From an uncultured Bacteroidota bacterium (GTDB taxonomy: Bacteria > Bacteroidota > Bacteroidia > Chitinophagales > Chitinophagaceae): a stretch of 56,200 nt of DNA. The stretch spans positions 1-56,200 of the forward strand of contig CAIVEH010000257.1 in the NCBI GenBank assembly GCA_903904855.1, written 5' to 3'. A program made the translations under genes and the position numbers. Position 1 is the stretch's first letter; every line of letters begins with the position of its first letter. The notes beneath the pieces were generated by a model. The model did no database searches. It was not told the origin of the DNA and worked only from the letters and a program-made list of their open reading frames with translations. Positions 9,418-17,576 of this stretch are shown here, piece by piece.

Positions 9418-9553
9418 TGTAAGTCATATGTCGTAAGTCTTTATTAGTAGGTCTTCTGTGGCAAGTCTAAAGTCTGTTAGATTACATTTCAGTTTGCGCT
9501 GTTAACTTTTTACTTTTGGCCCTCTACTTAAGACATAAGACTAACGACTTACC
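9418..9553. repeat. AAGTCT-rich intergenic repeat with inverted ends
   Basis: The gap between paaD and the next gene is rich in AAGTCT/AGACTT words. Its ends form an imperfect inverted repeat of about 24 bp (9418-9441 against 9527-9553, sharing GTAAGTC...TATGTC...AAG). Similar words recur before fabI at 45100-45133. Confidence 0.5.
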
Positions 9554-9562
9554 ACTAAAAAA

Positions 9563-9922
9563 ATGTACGAAAATAAAAAACAGGCACTTGCCTCGACCCG
9601 GGTTTTTTACATGCGCTTGTTCCGCAATCTGTTTGTGGCAACACTCATACTTACTTTCTGCCTGCTGATAGGAGTGCTTGGGTATCATTATATCGCACAG
9701 ATAGAGTGGATAGATGCAGTACATAATGCCTCTATGATATTAAGTGGCATGGGGCCTGTAGCTGAAGTAAAGAATTTCTGGGGAAAAATATTTTCTTCAG
9801 CATATGCACTCTTCAGCGGTGTAGCCTTTATAACCAATATTGGGTTTATAATTGCCCCTGCAGCACACCGCTTCTTCCACCGCCTTCACGTAGATGAACG
9901 GATTGATATGGATGAAGAATAG
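9563..9922 (+). CDS. Small two-helix membrane protein, ion-channel-like layout
   Basis: The 119-residue product has hydrophobic helices at about 21-43 and 76-98. Between them lies an amphipathic stretch with the motif SGMGPV (61-66). Helix, re-entrant loop with a glycine-rich turn, helix is the plan of a two-TM pore domain. The GMGP filter-like turn and following short loop resemble conserved hypothetical proteins I recall from proteobacteria. The ends are charged (NKKQ at the N-terminus, DERIDMDEE at the C-terminus). No function is proven and ion conduction is inference only. Confidence 0.65.
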   Translation: MYENKKQALASTRVFYMRLFRNLFVATLILTFCLLIGVLGYHYIAQIEWIDAVHNASMILSGMGPVAEVKNFWGKIFSSAYALFSGVAFITNIGFIIAPAAHRFFHRLHVDERIDMDEE

Positions 9923-10005
9923 GTATAGCCGTTTAAATCAGGAAAATATTTGTAAATATTTTTGTTTATGTGATTTATTTTGTATTTTTCGGAAAACCGT
10001 TTTAT

Positions 10006-11430
10006 ATGAAAAAAATTTTTTCGGCTTTTTCGTGCCTGTTTTTAATTTGTGCCTTCAGCAGTTATGGCCAGATCTTTTGGACGGAAAATTTTGAAAACGG
10101 TAGTACTTCGGGTGCACTGGTATCAGCCTATACAGGCCCGAATGGAGCATGGACAATGCTTATTACCGGCACTGAAGGAACCACCCCGAATGCCTGGTAT
10201 GTAAGCTGTGCTGAAAACGGACATACTACCGGTGTATGTGGTACTGGTTGTGCAGCCGTATCCGCTACAGCCACTCTTGCAACTTTGCATGTAGGATCCA
10301 CTTCTCTTGGAGATATGGGAGCCAGTTACGATGCCGGAGGCTTATTTAACACTACCACAGACAGAAGGGCCCAATCACCTACGATTAACTGCACCGGCAG
10401 GTATGGCATTACAATGAAGTTTTATTACATAATGGATGGCCAGGCCGGGGTAGATTATGCAACCATTTGGTATTCTGCCGATAATGGAATTACCTGGTCT
10501 TTATTGGATAGTCCACCCCAAACCCCGCCCATTTGTCCTGGAGGTCAGGGCTATTGGAATGCCCGTTCTGTAGTTCTGCCTATAAGCGCTAACAATAACG
10601 CGAATGTGAAAATAGGATTCAGATGGGTTAACAATAACGATGGTGTTGGTACTGATCCGTCATTTGCGGTCGATAGCGTTTCATTAAATCCATCATCAAC
10701 TGTTGTCCCGGTAGCTTCGTATACCGTTGCAGCAGGCTACACACTATGTCAGGATAGTTGCAGGTTATTCAGGAGCACCAGCACAGGACCTATAGACAGC
10801 CTTAAGTGGTCGGTGGCAGGCGGCACAATAGCTAACCCTCACAGCGACACAACGACTATTTGTTTTGCTGCCTCCGGGGTATATACAGTTACGCTTACTG
10901 CCTATCGCTCCGGCATATCTTATCCGGCTACTCATTCCGTTACGGTCAATCCCACCCCGCATCCTGTTATACACTATAGCGGAGTACATACTCTTTCTGT
11001 TACAGGCTCTTATACTGCTTACCAATGGTTGAGTGGCACAACCCCTATAACCGGCGCTACCAACAGCTCATTCATTACTACTATAGCTGGTACTTATTAT
11101 GTAGGTGTAGATTCTGCTGGCTGCTGGGGCTATTCATCTATACCAGTCACTTTCAGCACTACTGAGGTAAACGGATTCAATCAGCCTGAGAATAATTACT
11201 GGCTCTATAAAAATCCGGTTAGTGGTAAAATAACCCTGAACGCTGGCCAGCCATTAGATGCTGCAATCAGTGTTTTGGTTTATGATGCCACAGGCAGGGT
11301 ATTGATAAGTGATTTATGGCTGCAGGGCTCTGCAAGCAAAGATATTGATACCCAAAATCTGCCACTGGGTTTTTACTTTATCCGGTTTGCCGACCAGTCT
11401 TCGCAGCATGTGATGAAGTGGATGAAATAG
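10006..11430 (+). CDS. T9SS-sorted secreted protein with PKD/Ig-like domain
   Basis: The 474-residue product starts at ATG 10006 with a clear signal peptide (MKKIFSAFSCLFLICAF). It continues with a jelly-roll/MAM-like N-terminal half (WTENFENGS, then NNNANVKIGFRWVNNNDG). A PKD/Ig-like segment with VTVNPTP follows around residue 310, and a CTD of the ALNAGQP...LPLGFYFIRF type ends the protein. It is probable T9SS cargo, surface-attached or secreted. No catalytic motif is recognised. The longer frame from GTG 9970 would spoil the signal peptide. Confidence 0.75.
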   Translation: MKKIFSAFSCLFLICAFSSYGQIFWTENFENGSTSGALVSAYTGPNGAWTMLITGTEGTTPNAWYVSCAENGHTTGVCGTGCAAVSATATLATLHVGSTSLGDMGASYDAGGLFNTTTDRRAQSPTINCTGRYGITMKFYYIMDGQAGVDYATIWYSADNGITWSLLDSPPQTPPICPGGQGYWNARSVVLPISANNNANVKIGFRWVNNNDGVGTDPSFAVDSVSLNPSSTVVPVASYTVAAGYTLCQDSCRLFRSTSTGPIDSLKWSVAGGTIANPHSDTTTICFAASGVYTVTLTAYRSGISYPATHSVTVNPTPHPVIHYSGVHTLSVTGSYTAYQWLSGTTPITGATNSSFITTIAGTYYVGVDSAGCWGYSSIPVTFSTTEVNGFNQPENNYWLYKNPVSGKITLNAGQPLDAAISVLVYDATGRVLISDLWLQGSASKDIDTQNLPLGFYFIRFADQSSQHVMKWMK

Positions 11431-11577
11431 TACAAAAATATGAATTGCCCGTTTGCCAGCCTTCTGACAGGTTGGTTATCCATACCGTATAATTTTGGCA
11501 TTTCATTAATACCTCTTTTAATCTTAGGTTGCTAATTTAGCACCTTGGTTTATTATTCAAAAGCTAAAATCCAACTT

Positions 11578-12189
11578 ATGAAAAGAAACAGGTCATCCAT
11601 TGTAGCAAGTGCCGGAAAGCAGTTAATTGTTATTTTGTTTTGCTTATCCGCCCTCAGTTTTTCATCTTTTGCGCAGACTAACTCAGGTGGCAATAAAGCT
11701 AAAGCTTCGGAGGATTATGGCAACACTTTGAATATTGGCCTGGGTGCAGGCTATTATGGCTACCTGCAGGGCCATTCGGCTCCCTTCATTTTTGCCAATT
11801 ATGAATTCGATATATCGCGTGGTTTTACGCTCGCGCCCTTCCTGGGTTTATCTTCTTCCAAAGGAAGCGATGTGCATAGATCCGGTAGTTATTTCAATTA
11901 CCATGAATCCGTATTGCCTGTGGGTGTGAAGGGCACTTATTATTTTGATGAACTGCTTGGCTTGAACAAGAAATGGGATGTGTATGCTGCATTATCGCTG
12001 GGGCTTGTTTATGATGTAGTAGATTGGTCAGAGAGTTCAGGCAGTGGCACAACCAGTACTTCTACTTCAGGGCGATTTGATGCAGAACTACATATAGGCG
12101 GTGAGTATCATTTCAATAATAGGCTGGGCCTCTTTCTCGACTTCTCTACCGGGGTAAGCACTCTGGGCGTTGCAGTTCATTGCCAGTAA
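11578..12189 (+). CDS. Small outer-membrane beta-barrel protein
   Basis: The 203-residue product has a signal peptide ending near SFAQ and alternating hydrophobic strands (LNIGLGAGYYGYL, FTLAPFLGLSS, VYAALSLGLVYDV, LFLDFSTGVSTLGVAV), as expected of an OmpW/OmpA-type eight-stranded barrel. The final strand ends AVHCQ and lacks the usual terminal aromatic residue, so the last codons may have been altered. Function unknown. The start at 11578 is chosen over TTG 11545 because of the signal peptide. Confidence 0.65.
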   Translation: MKRNRSSIVASAGKQLIVILFCLSALSFSSFAQTNSGGNKAKASEDYGNTLNIGLGAGYYGYLQGHSAPFIFANYEFDISRGFTLAPFLGLSSSKGSDVHRSGSYFNYHESVLPVGVKGTYYFDELLGLNKKWDVYAALSLGLVYDVVDWSESSGSGTTSTSTSGRFDAELHIGGEYHFNNRLGLFLDFSTGVSTLGVAVHCQ

Positions 12190-12494
12190 TTAATGTTCAT
12201 TAAAGGGAATCATCCAGGCAGAAGATTTATCAGATTCAATCGGTCCTTTATTTCTGGCTTACAACAAATCTCTTCAGTTATTATCTGGTTTGTGCCAGGT
12301 ATAATCGTGATTGGGTTACTAAAGTGCATTTGTGCTTAATAATATCATGTGCATTTGAAGATTGATGTTTTCATTTTTAGTTAATCAATGATTTCAGATC
12401 GGTCGAAATGAACCAAATTCAGCAAAATACCCTGCTGCAAATCGCTGTTTTCTGGTTACAATTGTTAATTTTGCGTTACTTTAATTTATAGCAT
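12190..12494. other. Gap before fbp with a promoter near its end
   Basis: No coding frame or RNA gene is visible. TAATTTTG at 12466-12473 fits the -7 consensus and lies 21 nt before the fbp start. Confidence 0.5.
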
Positions 12495-13517
12495 ATGCCA
12501 CAAAGCAAGTTAATAACCATGGATGAATTTACCATCCAGGAAACACGGAAATTCCCACAGGCCACAGGTGAATTGTCAACACTTCTCCGGGATATTGGCC
12601 TGGCCGGTAAAATCATCAATAAGCAGGTGCGCAGGGCCGGTTTGGAGGATATATTGGGTAAGCATGGAGCCACCAATGTGCAGGGCGAAGAGCAGATGAA
12701 ACTGGATGTATATTCCAATGACATTATGATCGATATCTTCATGAATAGTCCCGAATGTGCCGGTATAGCATCGGAAGAAAATGACGACCATGTATGTTAT
12801 GAAGATACTTTCTCAGCCAATTCGAAATACGTTGTTTTGTTCGACCCGCTCGATGGTTCATCGAATATAGATGTGAATGCACCTATTGGTACCATCTTCG
12901 CCATCTACCGCCGTGTAAGTGAATTGGGGAAACCATGTACCAAAGAAGATTTTTTGCAACCAGGCAACCGCCTGATGGCTGCAGGCTATGTGATATATGG
13001 CTCAAGTACCATGATGGTGTATGCCACTAAACTGGGAGTGAATGGCTTTACATTAGAGCCTTCTATTGGTGAGTTTTGTCTATCACATCCAAACATAAAA
13101 TGCCCCGAAAACGGAAAAATATATTCAATTAATCAGGGCAACAGCAGCAAGTACAGCGATGGAATGAAAGCTTATCTGGATTATTGCATGGAAAACAAGA
13201 AAGAAGAAAACCGGCCCTATTCTCACCGCTACATAGGCTCTATGGTAGGCGACTTGCACCGTACACTGATAAAGGGTGGTATATTCATGTATCCAGCCGA
13301 TAAAAGTTCAACAAAGGGCAAGTTGCGCCTGCAATATGAGTGCAACCCTATGGCATTTATTGTTGAGGCAGCAGGAGGAAAGGCTATGTGCAATACTGGT
13401 AACATACTGGATATTGTACCCACAGAATTGCACCAGCGTACACCTATTTTCATAGGGTCGAAAAATATGGTGAATAAGGCAATGGAATTTGTTATGGAAA
13501 AGGAAGTTGTTGGATAA
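12495..13517 (+). CDS. fbp: Fructose-1,6-bisphosphatase, class I
   Basis: The 340-residue product is full length for class I FBPase, which hydrolyses fructose 1,6-bisphosphate to fructose 6-phosphate in gluconeogenesis. Metal and phosphate site motifs are present: GEEQMKLD at 64-71, SEEND at 93-97 and FDPLDGSSNID at 116-126. The C-terminal substrate-binding part includes YIGSMVGDLHRTL and the metal ligand region EAAGGKA. A -7 box lies just upstream and a terminator follows, so it is a single-gene unit. Confidence 0.95.
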   Translation: MPQSKLITMDEFTIQETRKFPQATGELSTLLRDIGLAGKIINKQVRRAGLEDILGKHGATNVQGEEQMKLDVYSNDIMIDIFMNSPECAGIASEENDDHVCYEDTFSANSKYVVLFDPLDGSSNIDVNAPIGTIFAIYRRVSELGKPCTKEDFLQPGNRLMAAGYVIYGSSTMMVYATKLGVNGFTLEPSIGEFCLSHPNIKCPENGKIYSINQGNSSKYSDGMKAYLDYCMENKKEENRPYSHRYIGSMVGDLHRTLIKGGIFMYPADKSSTKGKLRLQYECNPMAFIVEAAGGKAMCNTGNILDIVPTELHQRTPIFIGSKNMVNKAMEFVMEKEVVG

Positions 13518-13543
13518 AAAATTCCTGGTAAATATTTGTTTTC

Positions 13544-13576
13544 AAAAAACGCCTTGGTACTCATGGCGTTTTTTTT
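13544..13576 (+). terminator. Intrinsic terminator after fbp
   Basis: AAAAAACGCC (13544-13553) pairs perfectly with GGCGTTTTTT (13565-13574) across an 11-nt loop, 27 nt after the stop. Confidence 0.75.
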
Positions 13577-13763
13577 ATTAATTGAATTATGCGTTTTCAA
13601 TTGAATGTCTGCTGTTGATGGTGGTTATTTTCAGTACCGTTATTTAACGGTATTTAATCCGTTAAACAACCGTTTTTTTTTCAGGAGATATTCTGAAACC
13701 CTTTATTGGTGCGCTTTTTATGAAAAATTAATATTCAGAACTGCGGTTGTTGCCAGGCAGGCA

Positions 13764-13794
13764 TTGTAAAATCTGATTTTGAATGATACTTTTG
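13764..13794 (+). promoter_or_regulatory. Promoter of the seven-helix/histidine kinase operon
   Basis: TTG at 13764-13766 and TACTTTTG at 13787-13794 have a 20-nt spacer. The box overlaps the 5' end of the longest frame (13783), so translation should begin at ATG 13822 instead. Confidence 0.55.
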
Positions 13795-13821
13795 TCTGAC
13801 ATATTGTTTTACCTTAAAAAA

Positions 13822-14361
13822 ATGAAAAAAATGAGAATTGATTTCGCAACCGCAGCAGAACTAATCCTGAATTACAAAGTAAACCAATGGCAGACACTGA
13901 ATGACAATTGTCAGGCGCTTCAAAATCCAGATGGCACTGCAAAAGAGGATTCCCGCTCAGTATGGTTTAGCATAGGTGAATTACAAAATTATCTTAGTGA
14001 TGTAGAGAACGCAGGTGGCAGTGGTGTCCGAATTTATTTTGGTGCCTACGATAATGCCATAATTGATGATGCAATAGATGTATTGAAAAAATCTGATCCA
14101 TCCTTTATTCCGGAAATGGCTCAATACAATGGTATGCACACTGTTGTAATGGTTCCAACCATAGATTTGGCTGGGCGGCAGACAGATTTTTCACTTGATC
14201 CTCAGGTTGTAGGTTTTGAAGATACAAATTCTGTTAAATTGTCATGTTTGAATCATGGGTCAATGGCCCCTCCACCATGGAAAGATATTACCAATGCGGC
14301 TGGTAATGCAGATCCTTCATTTTTCAGGGACAATTGCGGCGCTGCTTTATTGGATTTATAA
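13822..14361 (+). CDS. Conserved-looking soluble protein, first gene of a two-component operon
   Basis: The product has 179 residues, no signal peptide and no membrane helix. It includes WFSIGELQNYLSDVENAGGSG and the aromatic segment RIYFGAYDNA, and ends with a Cys/Pro-rich stretch (SCLNHGSMAPPPW). I do not recognise a family. The start at ATG 13822 is set by the promoter just upstream. It is followed within 26 nt by the seven-helix gene and then the kinase, so a role in the same signalling unit is inferred from position only. Confidence 0.6.
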   Translation: MKKMRIDFATAAELILNYKVNQWQTLNDNCQALQNPDGTAKEDSRSVWFSIGELQNYLSDVENAGGSGVRIYFGAYDNAIIDDAIDVLKKSDPSFIPEMAQYNGMHTVVMVPTIDLAGRQTDFSLDPQVVGFEDTNSVKLSCLNHGSMAPPPWKDITNAAGNADPSFFRDNCGAALLDL

Positions 14362-14387
14362 TCTGCATTTGTAAATTACTCTCTACC

Positions 14388-15071
14388 ATGGAAATTCCTC
14401 TTAAAATATTATTATTTTTTGAATTATTGGCTTGCGTTTTCGGCATAATAAATTATAATAAAGTGAAAAATACTCCTTGGCAGTATTTTTCACTTTATTT
14501 GATTTTTATCGTTTTTTCAGAGATACTTGGTGTGTTTTTATTGTTATATCTTCCGGACACTAATTATAATACATTCTATTTTTCGTATTTTGAAATACCA
14601 ATAGAATTCAATTTTTTCTTTTTGCTATTTTACCTTTTTGAAAAGAACCCCGGGAAAAGGAAACTTCCTGGCGTATTTGCAGTCATTTATTTAATAGCGT
14701 GGTTATCAGGTATTTTCTATTTCAAGGAAAAACATCCGAATTTTGATTCGGTTTCTTATACAATAGGCGCTCTTTTATTATTAATTTTGATCCTCAGATT
14801 TTTTATCAGACTAATAACCAGTGATGAATTAATGAAGTTCAGAGAAAACAGATTATTCTGGGTATGTCTAGGATTGCTGACTTTTTATTTGGGTAGTTTT
14901 CCTTATTTTAGTCTTATAAGTATTCCTCATCAAACCCTTAAAAATTTGCTTCCCAAATACAAAGAATTATTTACAACATATATGTATATTGTATACGGTC
15001 TCAATTCTTTCATGTATCTTACATTTGCTTTCAGCTTTATATGGGGAAAGAACAAGACATCATCACATTAA
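14388..15071 (+). CDS. Seven-helix membrane protein, putative sensor partner of the histidine kinase
   Basis: The 227-residue product has seven hydrophobic segments, near residues 4-22, 33-53, 58-80, 93-110, 122-143, 157-178 and 201-223, joined by short loops. It has no enzymatic motif. Its 3' end overlaps the kinase gene by 31 nt, implying translational coupling. By analogy with 7TM sensory modules fused to kinases, it may be the input module of the neighbouring kinase, encoded as a separate chain. That role is inferred. The longer frame from 14334 overlaps the previous gene and adds no useful sequence. Confidence 0.65.
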   Translation: MEIPLKILLFFELLACVFGIINYNKVKNTPWQYFSLYLIFIVFSEILGVFLLLYLPDTNYNTFYFSYFEIPIEFNFFFLLFYLFEKNPGKRKLPGVFAVIYLIAWLSGIFYFKEKHPNFDSVSYTIGALLLLILILRFFIRLITSDELMKFRENRLFWVCLGLLTFYLGSFPYFSLISIPHQTLKNLLPKYKELFTTYMYIVYGLNSFMYLTFAFSFIWGKNKTSSH

Positions 15072-15856
15072 TACTTATATCAATACTATCTACAATTATC
15101 ATGCTCTTGTTTATAGGTGGCATGGTTATTTTTATTGTACAATACAGGAAACGAAAACTTTCCCATGAAAAAGAAAAAGCGCTTATCAATGAACAGCACT
15201 ATGAAGAAATACTCACCACCAAACTCGAGATTCAGCAACAAACAATGACGGATATTGGCAGGGAGATACATGATAATATTGGCCAGAAACTTACTTTAGC
15301 TTCTATTTATGCCAACAAAATGACCTATGAAAACAAATTCCCCGAAATATTTGATCAGATAGCTGCCATTGGCTCAATTCTTACTGAATCGATTGAGGAG
15401 TTAAGAAAACTTTCCCGGAATCTTACTAACAGCAATACTGATATTGGTGAACTGAAAGAACTTATAGAAAATGAGTGCAATCGTGTTAATAACCTCAATA
15501 TCTGTAAATTAGCCTATAATTTCAACGAGACTGATTATTCTATCTCCAACACCATAAAGAACTTTATTTTGCGCATTATCCAGGAGTTTTTGCAGAACAG
15601 TCTGAAACATGCTGGTTGCAAAAACATTACACTTGATTTTGAGCATAATCAGGTAGGTTTGTCAATTGTAATTCAGGATGATGGCATAGGCTTTAATATG
15701 CCTGGAAACGGATATAAGAACAGGAAGGGTATAGGTTTATCGAACATGAAAAAGCGTGCAGAATTGATTGGTGCTGAATTTACACTTACCAGTGCGGTTA
15801 ATGAAGGTACAAAACTGGCATTATTTATTCCGGATAATAAACTTAATGAAAATTAG
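15041..15856 (+). CDS. Membrane-anchored sensor histidine kinase (HisKA_3/LuxR-partner type)
   Basis: The 271-residue product has one N-terminal helix (8-33), a short coiled linker, and a HisKA_3-type dimerisation box with phospho-acceptor His77 (DIGREIHDNIGQ). A GHKL ATPase domain follows, with the N box near ILRIIQEFLQNSLKHA, G1 at DDGIGF and G2 at GIGLSNMKKRAELIGA. There is no periplasmic sensing domain, so the signal probably arrives through another subunit. The cognate regulator follows and overlaps or abuts the stop codon. Confidence 0.9.
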   Translation: MGKEQDIITLILISILSTIIMLLFIGGMVIFIVQYRKRKLSHEKEKALINEQHYEEILTTKLEIQQQTMTDIGREIHDNIGQKLTLASIYANKMTYENKFPEIFDQIAAIGSILTESIEELRKLSRNLTNSNTDIGELKELIENECNRVNNLNICKLAYNFNETDYSISNTIKNFILRIIQEFLQNSLKHAGCKNITLDFEHNQVGLSIVIQDDGIGFNMPGNGYKNRKGIGLSNMKKRAELIGAEFTLTSAVNEGTKLALFIPDNKLNEN

Positions 15857-15857
15857 T

Positions 15858-16505
15858 ATGACCTACAATCTTGCAATCGTAGATGACCATATACTGATCG
15901 CCAAAGCAATAGCTGGGGTTATTGATAATTTTCCTAATTACCACGTATTATACGAGGTTGAAAATGGCAAAGCACTGATTGATAAATTCAAAAATCCCAG
16001 TAACATTCCCGAAATAGTTCTGCTTGATATTACTATGCCGGTAATGGATGGATTTGAAACTGCAAAATGGATCCGTGAAAATCATCCTGCTGTTTTGATA
16101 CTTACCCTCTCCATGCAAAGTGATGACCTCTCACTGATAAAAATGATCAAATCAGGAGCTAATGGTTACCTGCTGAAAAACATCCATCCGGTAGAACTCA
16201 ACAAGGCGCTTGATGAACTGGTATCCAAAGGCTTTTACTATCCCGAATGGGCCGCCAGCAAAATTTTCTCCAATCTCACTGGTGATCAGCCATCTAAGGC
16301 ACCGAAAATTCTTATAAGCGACCGCGAAAATGAATTCCTTTCCTTCTGCTGCACCGAAATGACCTATAAGGAAATCGGCGAAAAAATGTTTTGCAGCACC
16401 CGCACTGTAGAAGGCTACCGCGATGCACTGTTTGATAAGCTGGGCCTGAAGACCAGGGTGGGGCTAGCGGTGTATTCTATAAAAAGCGGGAAGTGCGTGA
16501 TATAA
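15858..16505 (+). CDS. NarL/LuxR-family response regulator
   Basis: The 215-residue product has a receiver domain with acidic pair Asp9/Asp10, phospho-acceptor Asp57 (LLDITMPVMDG) and the conserved Lys in YLLKN. It ends with a LuxR-type helix-turn-helix (SDREN..., MTYKEIGEKMFCSTRTVEGYRDALFDKLGLKTR). It is expected to be phosphorylated by the kinase encoded immediately upstream. An alternative ATG at 15846 overlaps the kinase gene; 15858 gives the standard receiver N-terminus. Confidence 0.9.
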   Translation: MTYNLAIVDDHILIAKAIAGVIDNFPNYHVLYEVENGKALIDKFKNPSNIPEIVLLDITMPVMDGFETAKWIRENHPAVLILTLSMQSDDLSLIKMIKSGANGYLLKNIHPVELNKALDELVSKGFYYPEWAASKIFSNLTGDQPSKAPKILISDRENEFLSFCCTEMTYKEIGEKMFCSTRTVEGYRDALFDKLGLKTRVGLAVYSIKSGKCVI

Positions 16506-16514
16506 TACCCCAAA

Positions 16515-16526
16515 CCCCTAAAGGGG
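16515..16526. repeat. Short palindrome of a REP-like element
   Basis: CCCCTAAAGGGG follows the response regulator in an ACCCC...GGGGCTTCACTGG context. A degenerate inverted relative lies at 17532-17551, so the membrane gene between is bracketed by them. Confidence 0.4.
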
Positions 16527-16663
16527 CTTCACTGGAGAATAAAATCTCAACATTATATCTTTGCTTAGGCTTGCTATTAGCTTTAATTATTGACTTTTTA
16601 TTGCCGGAATGGTAAATTATGATCAGATCCGCCTGTTCAATAAGAATTGATTATTTTGCAATC

Positions 16664-17512
16664 ATGGCTGAAAAGATACCGGTAGAAGAAGCAATAAAAA
16701 GAGGCAACATAATGCTCAAATACCCTATAAGGGTGCTTTTCCCGGTTTTATTTCTTGGTTGTCTGATGTTGTCAGTCTATTTAAAGATACATCCTGAAAT
16801 CGGCCTTATTACAGGGTTTATCTTAGGTGGGGCATTGTCTTTGCTCTATTCGGCCTATATGACCACCAAATGGCGCATATGGGCCTTCAGTAATGTAGAT
16901 AATGTACATGAATTGAAGAGGGCGGCAATAACAGAGCAATTGATTAATGAAGACGATTCGTGGCAAACAAAACTGGAAATACGGACCCAATCAGATAATG
17001 AAGCACTCGCTGCAATTCAAAAGCGTTTTGAGGAAGAAAGAAGCTTTATTGATGACCTTACTGTGCCAAATGTAACGCTGATCTTTAATTCCTATATCGA
17101 ATATACTTTGGGAGGGTGGTTCTTAATTGGTTTGGGTGTGGCTACCGGCTTTCTGATATCCTGGTTCACACTACTCATATTAATACCTGCAATTGGTATT
17201 TTGTACAAGGGCTATACCCGAACCCGGCAAGACACAGGAAATGCAGTAATAACCATAACCAATGATGGCATTGGTACCTATTCGGCCGATTTTCATAACT
17301 GGTCTGAAATTGAAAATGAAAAAGTAACCTATATAAGCTCTGGGAGAAATGGCAGCTACCAATTCGGATATGACTATCCCGGCGGCTCTGAAGATATCAA
17401 TCTGAATTTTGTAAAGATAAAGCCATCCCAACTCAATCACCTGCTTTACATCTATCGTAATCGCAATATGCAAAAACAAAACGCCAAAGCGACCACAATA
17501 GCTGAGTGTTAA
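16664..17512 (+). CDS. Membrane protein of unknown function (four helices)
   Basis: The 282-residue product starts at ATG 16664 (MAEKIPVEEAIKRGN). It has two hydrophobic pairs, at about 26-66 and 148-186, separated by a charged region with EEERSFIDDL. The C-terminal soluble domain contains ITITNDGIGTY and a YDYPGGSEDINLNF segment that could form a PH-like beta structure. No family is recognised. It is convergent with the SNF2 gene, 64 nt away. Confidence 0.55.
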   Translation: MAEKIPVEEAIKRGNIMLKYPIRVLFPVLFLGCLMLSVYLKIHPEIGLITGFILGGALSLLYSAYMTTKWRIWAFSNVDNVHELKRAAITEQLINEDDSWQTKLEIRTQSDNEALAAIQKRFEEERSFIDDLTVPNVTLIFNSYIEYTLGGWFLIGLGVATGFLISWFTLLILIPAIGILYKGYTRTRQDTGNAVITITNDGIGTYSADFHNWSEIENEKVTYISSGRNGSYQFGYDYPGGSEDINLNFVKIKPSQLNHLLYIYRNRNMQKQNAKATTIAEC

Positions 17513-17576
17513 CAACAAAGCCAAATAGATGGTTCCCCTTTAGGTGTTCAGGGGTGAGTCTGTGGTAAGTTGAGTA

